A DNA stretch of 64,000 nucleotides, taken from assembly GCA_034521495.1 (NCBI GenBank), contig JAXHMK010000010.1:248001-312000 (forward strand), given 5' to 3'. Below are positions 50,599-60,244 of the stretch, in pieces; the first letter of the stretch is position 1, and every line of letters begins with the position of its first letter. The notes beneath the pieces are model-generated. The model was given only the letters and a program-made list of their open reading frames with translations. It did no database searches and had not been told where the DNA came from. This DNA is from Balneolaceae bacterium. Lineage in GTDB: Bacteria > Bacteroidota > Rhodothermia > Balneolales > Balneolaceae. The translations under genes were made by a program, and so were the position numbers.

Positions 50599-52873
50599 GT
50601 TTAATCTTAGGCTTTAACCAATAAAAAAGAGCCGGCAAGAGAAATAAATCCGCAAAGAGAGCCGAAACAATAGTTATACAAACCAATGCTCCCATCAACG
50701 TAGTTGAGGTAAATGAACTTGTGATGAGAGTGCCAAATCCAACGACAAGTATCAGGCTCGTAATGATTATCGCACGTCCGGTACGAATAGTTGTAGTGGC
50801 AAGAGAAGGGAGAAATGCACCACTTCGTATATTTTCAACTCTAAAACGTGCCAGGTAATGGATACTGTCATCCACGGCAATACCAAGTGCAATTGTAAAT
50901 ATAACAGCGGTTGAAGGTTTTATATCAAGATTCATGTAGCCCATTAATCCACCGACAATTAACAGCGGCACGATATTTGGAACGAGGGCGATAATAATCA
51001 ATCGAAAATCTTTAAACATAAAAACCATAATTGCTGTTATTGCAATGAGCGCAAGTATGATACTCCAGGCAAGCGAGTATACTATTTTATCGGTTAAATC
51101 GGCGTTTAAAATGGTTGTACCAGTAACAATTACATTATGATTTGGAAAAATTTGATCTATTTCTGATGAAACTTCATCCCTGATTTGATTTATTCTCTGT
51201 GATCCTGCATCCTCCGTAAAAGCAGTAACACGTAACTTGCTAAAATCAAAATCAACGTACCGGGAGAGTGCTTCAGACCCGTTAATTTCAAGCAGCAGTA
51301 CATACTGAGCTATTGCGCTGTCAGAAGTTGGTAACTGATTTTGAAAGTTCGTTGAATCCGGATTCATTTCATTATGAATCTGTTGAATGAGTTTGTGCAA
51401 TCCGGCAACACGATGTATTTCAGGATATGACATGAGAATACTGTCCAATTTTGTAGCTTTTTTCATCATAGCCGATGATATTGCAGAATCGGGTGAGCCG
51501 GTATCTATTACAAATTCAAGAGGGAATTGAGGAGAAATATTCTCAGTAAAAAACCGACTGTCTCTCATCAATTGAGTATCTTCACTGATGTCATCAAAAA
51601 CACGTCCGTTTACATCAAGATTTTTTATACCTATTAAAAAAAAGATCGTTACCAAAATCCCCAGTATAATGATCCTGCCATAGCGCAACCGGGTATAAAC
51701 TGCGAGTTTTTTAAGCAAACTGTGTGCCCAAGGGTAAAATGCGCTCGATTTTTCATCTACAATTCGCTTTTTTCGGGTCAACTTAATCGCTGCAGGTAGA
51801 AACACAATGGTGATTAGATAAGCAATTAAAACACCTGCGGCAGTATAGATTCCAAAACGTTTCATAGGTACAACAGAACTGCTGATCAGAGAAGCAAACC
51901 CGATTGCTGTGGTTATACTGGTTAAAAACGTTGCACTTCCCAACGTCTTCAACATCTCGATGATCGATTTCTGTTTATTTAAACCGGCTTCTCTTGCATC
52001 ATCATACTTAGAGATCATGTGAACGGAATCTGCAATCCCTACACAAAGTAGTATGGGGGCAATGGTAGTACTCATAACTTCGAGATATCCTCCCGTAAGC
52101 TGCATAATTGCCACAGTAAGCAGGAGAGTGGCCCATACAATCACCATGGGATAGATAATGCCCCAAACAGTTCTATATATATACCACAATAAAATTATTA
52201 TGAGGAGAGATGAAATAACGATATATATCACAATCTCATCATTCAGCATATTTACATACTGATTCCTGAAAAAGGGAATCCCTGAGATATGGAATGAATA
52301 ATTATCCTGATACTTCGACAATATCTCGTTCACACGGTTTATTATTCTCTCCTTTACTTCATAGGTATTTCTGGATTCCTCAATCATTAACACGATGGAG
52401 GTAGCTGTACCGGATTCATTGACAAGATAACCGGAGAGGAGCGGATCAGAAGTCATCTCTTTCTTCAGTCTGTCAAGATCAATCACTTCAAAATTATTGC
52501 TTTCGAGATATGAAGAAAACTCAAGAGAGTTGTCCGATGACTGAACCTGTTGAGCATCCCAAAGTGAAAGTACATTTTTTATATCTTCAATCTCTTTAAA
52601 TTGATCAGTCATCTCTTGTAGATCCGCTAAAACATCTCTGCTGAACAGGGAATCAGTTTTGAACCCAATCAACATTGCATTGTCATCTCTTCCAAACTCC
52701 TGCTCAAGGAGGGCATAATCTTTTAGTACAGGATCGTTCTGGGGGTAAAATCCTTCGAGATCAAAATCAGTACGAATATTTGATGCTGGGTAGATGGCCA
52801 AAAAGGAAAGGAGCACTATACCTGAAATAACTGATTTTGGATAGGCTGTAATAAAATTTCCGAATCGCTCCAC
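50579..52873 (-). CDS. RND-superfamily (MMPL/SSD-type) exporter
   Basis: 764 residues: a first membrane helix (SVISGIVLLSFLAIYPASNI), a large periplasmic loop, five helices (IYIVISSLLIIILLWYIYRT; GIIYPMVIVWATLLLTVAIM), then a second repeat of the same plan with PSTAVIFTIALGIAVDDSIHY (the GxxxDD motif of RND half-repeats; also CVGIADSVHMI in the first). This is the two-fold RND/sterol-sensing-domain form of about 760-800 residues linked to lipid or hopanoid-like hydrophobe transport in homologues. The start is GTG. A membrane barrel gene lies upstream by 70 bases, so the two may form a route. Confidence 0.88.
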   Translation of the reverse strand: MERFGNFITAYPKSVISGIVLLSFLAIYPASNIRTDFDLEGFYPQNDPVLKDYALLEQEFGRDDNAMLIGFKTDSLFSRDVLADLQEMTDQFKEIEDIKNVLSLWDAQQVQSSDNSLEFSSYLESNNFEVIDLDRLKKEMTSDPLLSGYLVNESGTATSIVLMIEESRNTYEVKERIINRVNEILSKYQDNYSFHISGIPFFRNQYVNMLNDEIVIYIVISSLLIIILLWYIYRTVWGIIYPMVIVWATLLLTVAIMQLTGGYLEVMSTTIAPILLCVGIADSVHMISKYDDAREAGLNKQKSIIEMLKTLGSATFLTSITTAIGFASLISSSVVPMKRFGIYTAAGVLIAYLITIVFLPAAIKLTRKKRIVDEKSSAFYPWAHSLLKKLAVYTRLRYGRIIILGILVTIFFLIGIKNLDVNGRVFDDISEDTQLMRDSRFFTENISPQFPLEFVIDTGSPDSAISSAMMKKATKLDSILMSYPEIHRVAGLHKLIQQIHNEMNPDSTNFQNQLPTSDSAIAQYVLLLEINGSEALSRYVDFDFSKLRVTAFTEDAGSQRINQIRDEVSSEIDQIFPNHNVIVTGTTILNADLTDKIVYSLAWSIILALIAITAIMVFMFKDFRLIIIALVPNIVPLLIVGGLMGYMNLDIKPSTAVIFTIALGIAVDDSIHYLARFRVENIRSGAFLPSLATTTIRTGRAIIITSLILVVGFGTLITSSFTSTTLMGALVCITIVSALFADLFLLPALFYWLKPKIKLKDSSQ

Positions 52874-52943
52874 TATATAATCACTTGTGTGTTTGATTTG
52901 TTCAGGAGACGAAACCTAAAGTACCAGAAATGAATTCCATTTT

Positions 52944-54218
52944 TTAGAAATAGAGTGCAATTTTGGAAAAAATAAAACTGTTCTGTCGAAATTGACTAAA
53001 AGAGAGATGTCCTGAAATTTCGTTTCGCTTCTCACCTCCAAAAAGATTTGAACCCACTGTAAGTTGCAGATTATCATTCAACTCATACTGTCCCTGGATT
53101 TGAACCCAGAAATCTTCTTTATCAATATTATACCTGGAGAGTGTCAGTAATTGCAGACGATTTCTCAAAAGAGATTTCGTTGCAAAAATGGTAACATATT
53201 TATAGATCTCTTCTTGAATAATTTGCTCATCGTAATTAAAAATTCCTTCCACAAAAAACTGGGTTTCTATTGTCGTATCGAAAATCTCCGTCCGAAATCC
53301 TGCCATTGAATGAATCCATGGTTTTGTAACAAGAAAACCTTCATTTGGATCAACAAGTCCAAAAAGGTCGATAAGATTCTCAATGCCTGTCGATAAATTC
53401 AGATCATTTATATTCGAAAAAGGTATTCTTGTAAAAAGTTTCTTATCTACAAATAATGCTTCTCCAAGCAAGAATAATCGGGGGTGTATTTTAAGTGTAG
53501 TTGATAAGCCGCCCATCCAGGAATTTTTATAAGATTCAACTAACTCGATTGAAAGTGGATTCGTGAGATTATTTGTTGTTAGTGATAAATCATAGGCGGG
53601 GGTTGGATGTGTCCATCGCATAAGGAAAAGATCAATATCTGCTATTTGTGGAGAGAGCAGATTATATCGTAAGACAGCTTGCAGATCTTCCAGTTTAAAA
53701 TTTGATTCCTGGTTTTTGGTTCTAACGGGAACAGGGGAGAGGGCATTGGAAATTTGCAGGGCTGGAAACCACCTGGAATCTGCATCTGGTAACAGGTCGC
53801 GCTGAAAAAAAGGAGCGACCACAAGTTGAAGTGAGTTTTCTCCAAAGTACCGAATAGCGTTGAAAGAAGTTATTCCGAGGCGTATATCCTCAGCAGAAAC
53901 AGTTAAAAATTCACGAAGGTCAACCGGTGAAACAATATCTGTTATGAAAGATCCATTCGCCCGCCCCCAAATTATTTTTTGATGACCAATACGAAGATCG
54001 TAACGCCGGAGAAACCATTCGATATATGCTTCTTTCAGTTGAAATTCAATATCCTGTCCCTGGTCAAACCGGTGGATGAGATCAAGTTCAGTTTTCAGTC
54101 CACCGAAATTTGTTGGTTTATCAAATCTGACTCTGAATCGATTTCGGGCCGCAAGGAATTCATAATCATTAGATGTTTGGGCAGCAAGATAATTTTGAAC
54201 AACTCCATTAAGGTTCAT
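52944..54218 (-). CDS. Outer-membrane barrel protein (DUF1302-like)
   Basis: 424 residues from ATG 54218, rich in alternating strands and ending in an aromatic SKIALYF. GLKTELDLIHRFDQGQDIEF, LRIGHQKIIWGRANGSFITD and VSPVDLREFLTVSAEDIRLG match DUF1302-type barrels. The true start is probably upstream: the frame stays open another 26 codons through LRNLIRSLLILFLILSCDLR, an apparent signal sequence, back to CTG at 54296 with no ATG/GTG/TTG before a TAA. It precedes the RND exporter, a recurrent pairing in transport of hydrophobic molecules. Confidence 0.75.
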   Translation of the reverse strand: MNLNGVVQNYLAAQTSNDYEFLAARNRFRVRFDKPTNFGGLKTELDLIHRFDQGQDIEFQLKEAYIEWFLRRYDLRIGHQKIIWGRANGSFITDIVSPVDLREFLTVSAEDIRLGITSFNAIRYFGENSLQLVVAPFFQRDLLPDADSRWFPALQISNALSPVPVRTKNQESNFKLEDLQAVLRYNLLSPQIADIDLFLMRWTHPTPAYDLSLTTNNLTNPLSIELVESYKNSWMGGLSTTLKIHPRLFLLGEALFVDKKLFTRIPFSNINDLNLSTGIENLIDLFGLVDPNEGFLVTKPWIHSMAGFRTEIFDTTIETQFFVEGIFNYDEQIIQEEIYKYVTIFATKSLLRNRLQLLTLSRYNIDKEDFWVQIQGQYELNDNLQLTVGSNLFGGEKRNEISGHLSFSQFRQNSFIFSKIALYF

Positions 54219-54445
54219 TTGTGATTTAACGATTCGTAAATCACACGATAAAATGAGGAAGAGAATGAGTAAACTGCGAATTAAATTTCGTAACAGAATA
54301 GCTATGGATTTAATTTAAAGGTTTATTGTCAAATTTATTGATGCTTAATCAAAATATGCGTAATTTTATCGCATTGTGGATGTATAGTATCTACGATCCT
54401 CTATATCACTCAACTCTGAATTAAAACCTTTCATTTCCGAAGTAA

Positions 54446-54931
54446 ATGACACTTATGGCGCACGAAAGAATTGAAGTAGACTTACCTTTAGCCAAAGTTT
54501 ACGAATTATTATGCAATCCTGTCGATTTTCCAAAATTTCTTGACCGCATCGATTTAGTAGAGAAAGTTAATTCTCAAACTTTCAACTACAAAACCACTAT
54601 TGGCGGTGAAGAGTTTCAATGGACAACCAATATCATTGATAATCTGAGAAATACCCGTTTTGCCTGGATTACAATCAACGGTAATCTGAATCAAACCGGC
54701 ACTATTCGGTTCACTCCGCTTGATAACGGAGAACGTACGCGAGTTGATTTCTCATTGGATTATCGAACATTCTTTGGAGAAGCAGAAGAAGATTTGGCTA
54801 ACTTCATTGAAGGACTTCCGGAACAACTTGCTAAGGATCTGCAAAAATTTAAGGAACTTGCAGAGACCGACACATTTAAAGAAGCAAAAATTGAGGAACC
54901 GGAAAAAACTGAAAGTGAAGTAACCGCTTAA
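54446..54931 (+). CDS. SRPBCC (START-like) ligand-binding protein
   Basis: 161 residues; ATG 54446 may be replaced by ATG 54455 (MAHERIEVDLPLAKVYELLC). SRPBCC/polyketide-cyclase-like features: ERIEVDLPLAKVYELLCNPV, FPKFLDRIDLVEKVN, FQWTTNIIDNLRNTRFAWI, TIRFTPLDNGERTRVDFSLD and FIEGLPEQLAKDLQKFKELA. It ends in an acidic low-complexity tail rich in Glu and Lys. Cytoplasmic binder of unknown hydrophobic ligand. A strong terminator follows. Confidence 0.8.
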   Translation: MTLMAHERIEVDLPLAKVYELLCNPVDFPKFLDRIDLVEKVNSQTFNYKTTIGGEEFQWTTNIIDNLRNTRFAWITINGNLNQTGTIRFTPLDNGERTRVDFSLDYRTFFGEAEEDLANFIEGLPEQLAKDLQKFKELAETDTFKEAKIEEPEKTESEVTA

Positions 54932-54951
54932 TCAGATTTTTGAACTTACTG

Positions 54952-54989
54952 AATGCGACTTGGTCTTACCGGGTCGCATTTTTTTTGTC
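54952..54989 (+). terminator. Rho-independent terminator after SRPBCC gene
   Basis: AATGCGAC and GTCGCATT form an eight-pair stem round TTGGTCTTACCGG, followed by TTTTTTTT. It starts 20 bases after the stop. Confidence 0.88.
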
Positions 54990-55011
54990 TTGTTTTTAAA
55001 TAAAGGCTCGA

Positions 55012-55884
55012 ATGGTACTTTCTTTTAAGGATTTTAAAACATCTGCAATAGCTAAGCATCCGTTATATGCGGTTATAGGTCATCCAATTAGCCACTCGTT
55101 ATCCCCAATCATGCATCAAACCGCATTAGATCATTTTGGAATTGATGCAGAATATATTGCTCTGGATCTGCCCCATTCTCAACTTCGAGAATTTATTCCG
55201 TGGTGTAATCATGATAATTTTCTTGGATGTAATATTACTATACCACATAAAGAGACTTTTAATAGAATTGTGGATGAGATCGATCCTTTTGCTCAAAGTG
55301 TGGGTGTAGTAAATACACTTGTGAAAAATAAATATAAACTCATTGGTTATAATACTGATGTGTTTGGATTCCTGGAACCATTGAGTCCCTACATCGATGA
55401 TCTTGAGCATTCACGGGCCATTATTTTTGGAACGGGGGGAGCAAGTAAAGCCGTAAAAGTTGCACTTGAATCAGAAGGATACGAGGAACTGATTTTTATC
55501 TCACGCCGGCCGAATCAAAAAAAAATTACAAGTGATCGCTCAGACATTAAAGTTTTGGATTACAATCAATGGCAGGCATTTGCAGATGAAGCTGACCTGT
55601 TTGTAAATACAACACCGGTGGGTATGTATCCCAACACAGATGATACATTTTTAAGAAACGGTGAAGCAGAATTGTTTACAGGAAAAATCTGCTATGATTT
55701 GATTTACAATCCGCTGCAAACAACATTTTTGAAACAAGCGACTCAATATGCAGCCGCTACCATAAATGGATTGGATATGTTGATCCATCAGGGAAGTAAA
55801 TCATTTGAACTATGGACCGGGCATACATTTCCGGTTGATAAAATTCACGAAAAGCTAATAAATCAATTACAATTCGATTCATGA
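55012..55884 (+). CDS. aroE: Shikimate dehydrogenase
   Basis: 290 residues. YAVIGHPISHSLSPIMHQTA is the substrate-binding SLS motif, CNITIPHKETFNRIVDEIDP holds the catalytic Lys, NTDVFGFLEPL the second substrate Asp, AIIFGTGGASKAVKVALESE the NADP turn, and LVNTTPVGMYPN-like FVNTTPVGMYPN completes the domain. It reduces 3-dehydroshikimate. It overlaps the next gene by ATGA (55881-55884). Confidence 0.95.
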   Translation: MVLSFKDFKTSAIAKHPLYAVIGHPISHSLSPIMHQTALDHFGIDAEYIALDLPHSQLREFIPWCNHDNFLGCNITIPHKETFNRIVDEIDPFAQSVGVVNTLVKNKYKLIGYNTDVFGFLEPLSPYIDDLEHSRAIIFGTGGASKAVKVALESEGYEELIFISRRPNQKKITSDRSDIKVLDYNQWQAFADEADLFVNTTPVGMYPNTDDTFLRNGEAELFTGKICYDLIYNPLQTTFLKQATQYAAATINGLDMLIHQGSKSFELWTGHTFPVDKIHEKLINQLQFDS

Positions 55885-56618
55885 AACTGATCAGGCCTTC
55901 TGTTTTTTCCGAATCTTCTAAGATTGTTGCTGCGTTTACAGAATCAAATCGAGATGAAAATACTGAGAGCAGATCCAAAGACGGACTCAATTTTGGATTG
56001 AAAAGTTATAAAAATAGATCAAGTCTTGAGAGCAATTATGAAGATTTACTAAATGAACTGGAGTTGAATTCCGGATCAATCGCCCTGGCCAAACAGGTTC
56101 ACGGATCAAATATTCAATTTGTTAAAGAACCTGGAATCTATGCGGATACAGATGGATTGATCACAAACAAGAGAGGGCTTTCCCTTGGTATCCAGGTAGC
56201 CGATTGTGCTGCTGTTCTCATAGCCGACGAGGATAATGGTATTATTGGGGCATTTCATTCTGGCTGGCGGGGAGCAGTTGCTAATATTATTCCAAAAGGG
56301 CTTAAAAAGATGGAGGATTTAGGTGGAAAAGTTGAACATTTTAAGGCTTATATCAGTCCCTGTATTTCAGAAGAGATGTTTGAAGTAGGAGAGGAGGTAG
56401 CCATACAATTCCCTGAAAAATTTGTTGATCGATTTACCTACACCAAACCACATATTGATTTGAAAGGTTTTCTAAGTGATCAAATGGAAAAAATCGGTGT
56501 GAAAAAATCGCAAATTGAAGTTTCTTCAGAGTGTACGATGCAGGACTTGCGATTTTTTTCCTACAGAAGAGAACGTGAAAAAGCCGGAAGAATGTTAGGG
56601 CTGATAAGTTTAAAGTAA
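55881..56618 (+). CDS. pgeF: Peptidoglycan-editing/purine nucleoside phosphorylase family protein (YfiH, LACC1-like)
   Basis: 245 residues. The metal and catalytic residues of the YfiH/DUF152 family are visible: ALAKQVHGSNIQFV (His), GIQVADCAAVLIAD (Cys), GAFHSGWRGAVANI (His in HSGWRG), and the C-terminal SSECTMQDLRFFSYRRERE. Members were first named multicopper polyphenol oxidases; later work shows purine nucleoside phosphorylase/adenosine deaminase activity and, in E. coli, peptidoglycan editing. Coupled to aroE. The function here is family knowledge. Confidence 0.9.
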   Translation: MKLIRPSVFSESSKIVAAFTESNRDENTESRSKDGLNFGLKSYKNRSSLESNYEDLLNELELNSGSIALAKQVHGSNIQFVKEPGIYADTDGLITNKRGLSLGIQVADCAAVLIADEDNGIIGAFHSGWRGAVANIIPKGLKKMEDLGGKVEHFKAYISPCISEEMFEVGEEVAIQFPEKFVDRFTYTKPHIDLKGFLSDQMEKIGVKKSQIEVSSECTMQDLRFFSYRREREKAGRMLGLISLK

Positions 56619-56629
56619 AGAAAAAATCA

Positions 56630-57541
56630 TTGCGAGTAAGTTATTCACCGCACTATGTAGCTCCGTTGCCGTCTGAGCATATTTTTCCGATGAAAAAATT
56701 TTCAGGGCTGTACGAGTATCTTATCAGCCAGGGTGTTATCGATGATAAGTGTGTTATTGAACCGACGCTTGCAGACTTTGTCAATTTGAATCTTGTCCAC
56801 ACGAATAGATACAGTAAGGGTGTATGGACAGGTGATTTGAACAAAAAAGAGATTCGAAAACTTGGACTTCCATGGTCAAAGAGTTTAGCTATACGATCCA
56901 GGCTGGCAGTTCAGGGCACAATTAATGCAGGAATTATGGCACTTCAGGATGGAATAGCCGGTAACCTTGCAGGTGGCACACATCATTCTATGCCGGATGG
57001 CGGAGAGGGATTTTGCGTTTTTAATGATGTAGCAGTTGCCATAAAAGTCCTTAAACAAACAAAATGGGCAAAAAAAATCTTAGTGATCGACTGTGATGTT
57101 CATCAGGGAAATGGTACTGCAAAAATATTCAGTAATGATCCCGATGTGTACACATTTTCAATACATGGTGAAAAGAATTATCCGTTTGTGAAACCACCAT
57201 CCTCTTGCGATATTGGCTTGCCTGATGGGACAGGCGACTCAACATATATGAAAAATTTAACAGACGCCTTGAGTACAATTTTTGAAAATTTTGTACCTGA
57301 TCTGGTTTTTTACCTTGCTGGAATAGACCCGCTCAAAAGCGATCATTTTGGTCGATTGTCCCTTTCTCTTAGCGGATTAAGAGAACGAGAACATATTGTC
57401 ATCGAGACAGTTACTCAAAAAGGGTATCCTCTCGTACTTTTACTATCTGGCGGATATGCTCCAACAATTACACAAACGATTGAAGCGCATGCAATTATGT
57501 TTGAAGAAGCTATGATTATTTCAAAATCCTACTTTCATTGA
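56630..57541 (+). CDS. Histone-deacetylase-family (class II-like) hydrolase
   Basis: 303 residues from TTG 56630, 11 bases after pgeF. Zinc and catalytic residues: GGTHHSMPDGGEGFCVFNDV (tandem His), VIDCDVHQGNGTA (Asp, His), FSIHGEKNYPF and YLAGIDPLKSDHFGRLSLS (Asp). Bacterial relatives deacylate acetylpolyamines, acetoin-related substrates or small amides; the AcuC/HDAC class is fairly certain, the substrate is not. The catalytic Tyr usually found near the C-terminus appears as the Tyr in SGGYAPTI. Confidence 0.9.
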   Translation: MRVSYSPHYVAPLPSEHIFPMKKFSGLYEYLISQGVIDDKCVIEPTLADFVNLNLVHTNRYSKGVWTGDLNKKEIRKLGLPWSKSLAIRSRLAVQGTINAGIMALQDGIAGNLAGGTHHSMPDGGEGFCVFNDVAVAIKVLKQTKWAKKILVIDCDVHQGNGTAKIFSNDPDVYTFSIHGEKNYPFVKPPSSCDIGLPDGTGDSTYMKNLTDALSTIFENFVPDLVFYLAGIDPLKSDHFGRLSLSLSGLREREHIVIETVTQKGYPLVLLLSGGYAPTITQTIEAHAIMFEEAMIISKSYFH

Positions 57542-57558
57542 ACATTTCCTATTTTTAG

Positions 57559-57711
57559 ATGGGCTATGCAAATGAAGATATTTGTTTACATGAATTGAAA
57601 AGATCTCATCTCTTCATTTTCCAGAATGAACCTTTTTGGGATGCTCAAACGAAGAAAATGTTGATTGATGCAATGAAGTTGAATTCCATAGCACTTAGAA
57701 GCATATTTTAA
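57559..57711 (+). CDS. Possible 50-residue peptide of unknown function
   Basis: An ATG frame in the 194-base gap between the HDAC-like gene and dxr: MGYANEDICLHELKRSHLFI, then FQNEPFWDAQTKKMLIDAMK, stopping 24 bases before dxr. It has no recognised domain and only a weak ribosome site. It may be a real small gene or chance. Confidence 0.25.
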   Translation: MGYANEDICLHELKRSHLFIFQNEPFWDAQTKKMLIDAMKLNSIALRSIF

Positions 57712-57735
57712 AAAACAGAAATAAGGTAGAATAAT

Positions 57736-58890
57736 TTGTCTGATAGAAAGATTGCAATATTTGGTTCTACAGGGTCTATTGGTACTCAGGCACTGGATAT
57801 TCTAAAAAAGAAAAGAGATCTGTTTGATGTTGATGTATTGACAGCCAATAATAACTATAAAAAACTTGCAAGACAGGTAAATGAATTTCGTCCGTCTTGT
57901 GTAGTGTTGGCGAATCAAGAGCATCAAAAAAAGTTTAAAAATCTTCTCTCCTATACGCCTGCTCATCTTTTATTTGGTCAAACTGCTTTAGAAGATGTTG
58001 CTGAGAGTCATGAGTACGATTTACTACTGAACAGCCTTGTGGGATTTGCAGGCTTTATGTCGACTTATATCGCTCTGAAACGAAGAAAAAGGGTGGCATT
58101 AGCTAACAAAGAATCACTTGTGGTGGGAGGCGAGATCATTACAAAGTTGCCGGCATTTAATGAGGGATACCTTGTTCCTGTAGATTCCGAACATTCCGCT
58201 ATGATGCAATGTATAGAAGGAGAGAGCAGGGAATCGATTCAAAAAATTATCATTACAGCGAGCGGAGGGCCTTTTCGAAATTATTCTGCAGAACAGATGA
58301 AATCGATTACTGTTGAAGATGCACTGAACCACCCCAATTGGGATATGGGTGCAAAGATAACGGTTGATTCCTCAACAATGATGAACAAGGGATTGGAGAT
58401 CATAGAAGCACACTGGCTCTTTAATATGCCTGTTGAAAGAATCGAACCTGTTGTTCATCCGCAAAGTATTATTCACTCCATTGTAGAATTTGTGGATGGT
58501 TCATCCAAAGCACAATTGGGACCTCCCGACATGAAAGTTCCTATTATTTATGCACTTACTTACCCGGAGAGAGTGCCATATCCGAATCCAACACTTGATT
58601 ATTCCAATAAAATGGAATTGGAATTTTCTCCTGTTAACTTCGAACTGTTTCCCTGTTTGCGATTGGCTATGAATGCAGCAAGGGAAGGGGGTTCAGCTCC
58701 GGCTGTTCTCAATGCAGCAAATGAGATTGCCATCGAAAGATTTTTAAGTAAAGAAATTCATTATATTGACATCCCAAAAATAATTGAATCATCGTTAGAG
58801 CAAATTAAATCAGATAAGGAATTAACACCCGATACGTTAATGAATATTGACGAAGAAACGCGAAATTATGCAAATACATTATTGAAATAG
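57736..58890 (+). CDS. dxr: 1-deoxy-D-xylulose 5-phosphate reductoisomerase
   Basis: 384 residues. AIFGSTGSIGTQALDILKKK binds NADPH; ALANKESLVVGGEI, VPVDSEHSAMMQCIEG (metal ligands D, E), ASGGPFRNY, LNHPNWDMGAKITVDSSTMM and NKGLEIIEAHWLF are the DXR active site, and NAANEIAIERFL lies in the C-terminal domain. It makes MEP in the non-mevalonate isoprenoid pathway. TTG at 57736 with AAGG ahead is the only start that preserves the Rossmann strand. It is followed after one base by rseP. Confidence 0.96.
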   Translation: MSDRKIAIFGSTGSIGTQALDILKKKRDLFDVDVLTANNNYKKLARQVNEFRPSCVVLANQEHQKKFKNLLSYTPAHLLFGQTALEDVAESHEYDLLLNSLVGFAGFMSTYIALKRRKRVALANKESLVVGGEIITKLPAFNEGYLVPVDSEHSAMMQCIEGESRESIQKIIITASGGPFRNYSAEQMKSITVEDALNHPNWDMGAKITVDSSTMMNKGLEIIEAHWLFNMPVERIEPVVHPQSIIHSIVEFVDGSSKAQLGPPDMKVPIIYALTYPERVPYPNPTLDYSNKMELEFSPVNFELFPCLRLAMNAAREGGSAPAVLNAANEIAIERFLSKEIHYIDIPKIIESSLEQIKSDKELTPDTLMNIDEETRNYANTLLK

Positions 58891-58891
58891 C

Positions 58892-60241
58892 ATGGATTGG
58901 ATTGTAAATACATCATCTACAATTCTCATCTTTATTGCTGCAATTTTTATACTTGTCACCTTTCATGAATTGGGGCATTTTATTGCAGCTAAATACTTTA
59001 AGATGAGAGTCAATAAATTTTCTATTGGATTTCCACCCAAAATATTTGGTTTTCAAAAAGGTGAAACTGAGTATGTGATAGGAGCTACTCCTTTGGGGGG
59101 ATATGTACAGATTGCCGGAATGATCGACGAAAGTATGGATGATTCCTTTATCGATGAAGAGGTAAAACCTGATGAATTTCGAAGCCGGCCTGTTTGGCAA
59201 CGAATAATCGTAATCCTTGCCGGCGTGATCTTTAATATGATTCTTGCCGTGATTATTTACACTGGAATGACCTGGAATTATGGGGAAACAGTTATTCCCA
59301 CTTCGTCCATTGATGGTATTTATGTAGCGGAAAGTTCATTGGCTCATGAAATTGGTTTTCGTACCGGCGATCAATTGGTAGGCATAAACGGTGAACGGGT
59401 ACAGTATTTTAACGAGATATTTAACCCCTCCAAATTAACGGATCGCGATTTAAGCTTCATGGTGAATCGGGATGGTAGAACATTATCGATCTCAGCACCT
59501 ACTGATTTTCTGGATCGCATTAACCAGGAGGGGGGACGCTTTATTAATGAAACCCATAGTTTGCCAAGTTCAATTTCAAAAATACAAGAGGGAAGCCCGG
59601 CAGATAGTGCAGGAATACAGGCTGGAGATAAAATTGTAGCCGTTAATGGCGAATCTGTAAACTACTGGGTTCAATTAGTGAATCATATACAAAATGCGGA
59701 AGGCAGCCTGCAATTTGAAATCAACAGGGACGGGAACATTATTGAGAAATCAGTTACACCAGATCCTGAAACAAACACTATCGGTATTCATTCACCAAAT
59801 CCAGCAGAGTTTTTTGATTACGAAACAAAACAATATAACCTGGCAAACTCATTTGTAATCGGCGTATCCAATACAAACGATACATTTTTTGGAATCATCC
59901 AGGGGTTGGGCCGGATGTTTTCTGGAGATATTTCTGTGAGAGAAAACCTTGGCGGCCCGGTTGCCATTGCGAGTATAACAAAGCAAGCTACTGACGCCGC
60001 CGGATGGAGAGGGTTTTGGAATATCACTGCATTTTTAAGCGTTACTCTTGCCATTATGAACATGCTCCCAATTCCCGCATTGGATGGAGGTCATTTCATG
60101 TTCCTGGCTTACGAGGGTATTACACGAAGAGAACCTTCACCAAAAGTTAGGATGGGATTACAACAACTTGGTTTTATACTACTAATCGGTCTCTTTATTC
60201 TGATAACCTTCAATGACATACTTCGCACCTTTGGAGGATAG
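58892..60241 (+). CDS. rseP: Site-2 intramembrane metalloprotease RseP
   Basis: 449 residues with about four membrane helices. VTFHELGHFIAAKYF is the zinc HExxH in the first helix. PLGGYVQIAGMIDE matches the GYV motif, two PDZ regions sit in the middle (EGSPADSAGIQAGDKIVAVN), and NMLPIPALDGGHFMF holds the third zinc Asp (LDG). It cleaves anti-sigma proteins within the membrane, and lies in the dxr-rseP order common to many bacteria. It starts one base after dxr and is followed after three bases by psd. Confidence 0.95.
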   Translation: MDWIVNTSSTILIFIAAIFILVTFHELGHFIAAKYFKMRVNKFSIGFPPKIFGFQKGETEYVIGATPLGGYVQIAGMIDESMDDSFIDEEVKPDEFRSRPVWQRIIVILAGVIFNMILAVIIYTGMTWNYGETVIPTSSIDGIYVAESSLAHEIGFRTGDQLVGINGERVQYFNEIFNPSKLTDRDLSFMVNRDGRTLSISAPTDFLDRINQEGGRFINETHSLPSSISKIQEGSPADSAGIQAGDKIVAVNGESVNYWVQLVNHIQNAEGSLQFEINRDGNIIEKSVTPDPETNTIGIHSPNPAEFFDYETKQYNLANSFVIGVSNTNDTFFGIIQGLGRMFSGDISVRENLGGPVAIASITKQATDAAGWRGFWNITAFLSVTLAIMNMLPIPALDGGHFMFLAYEGITRREPSPKVRMGLQQLGFILLIGLFILITFNDILRTFGG

Positions 60242-60244
60242 TAG

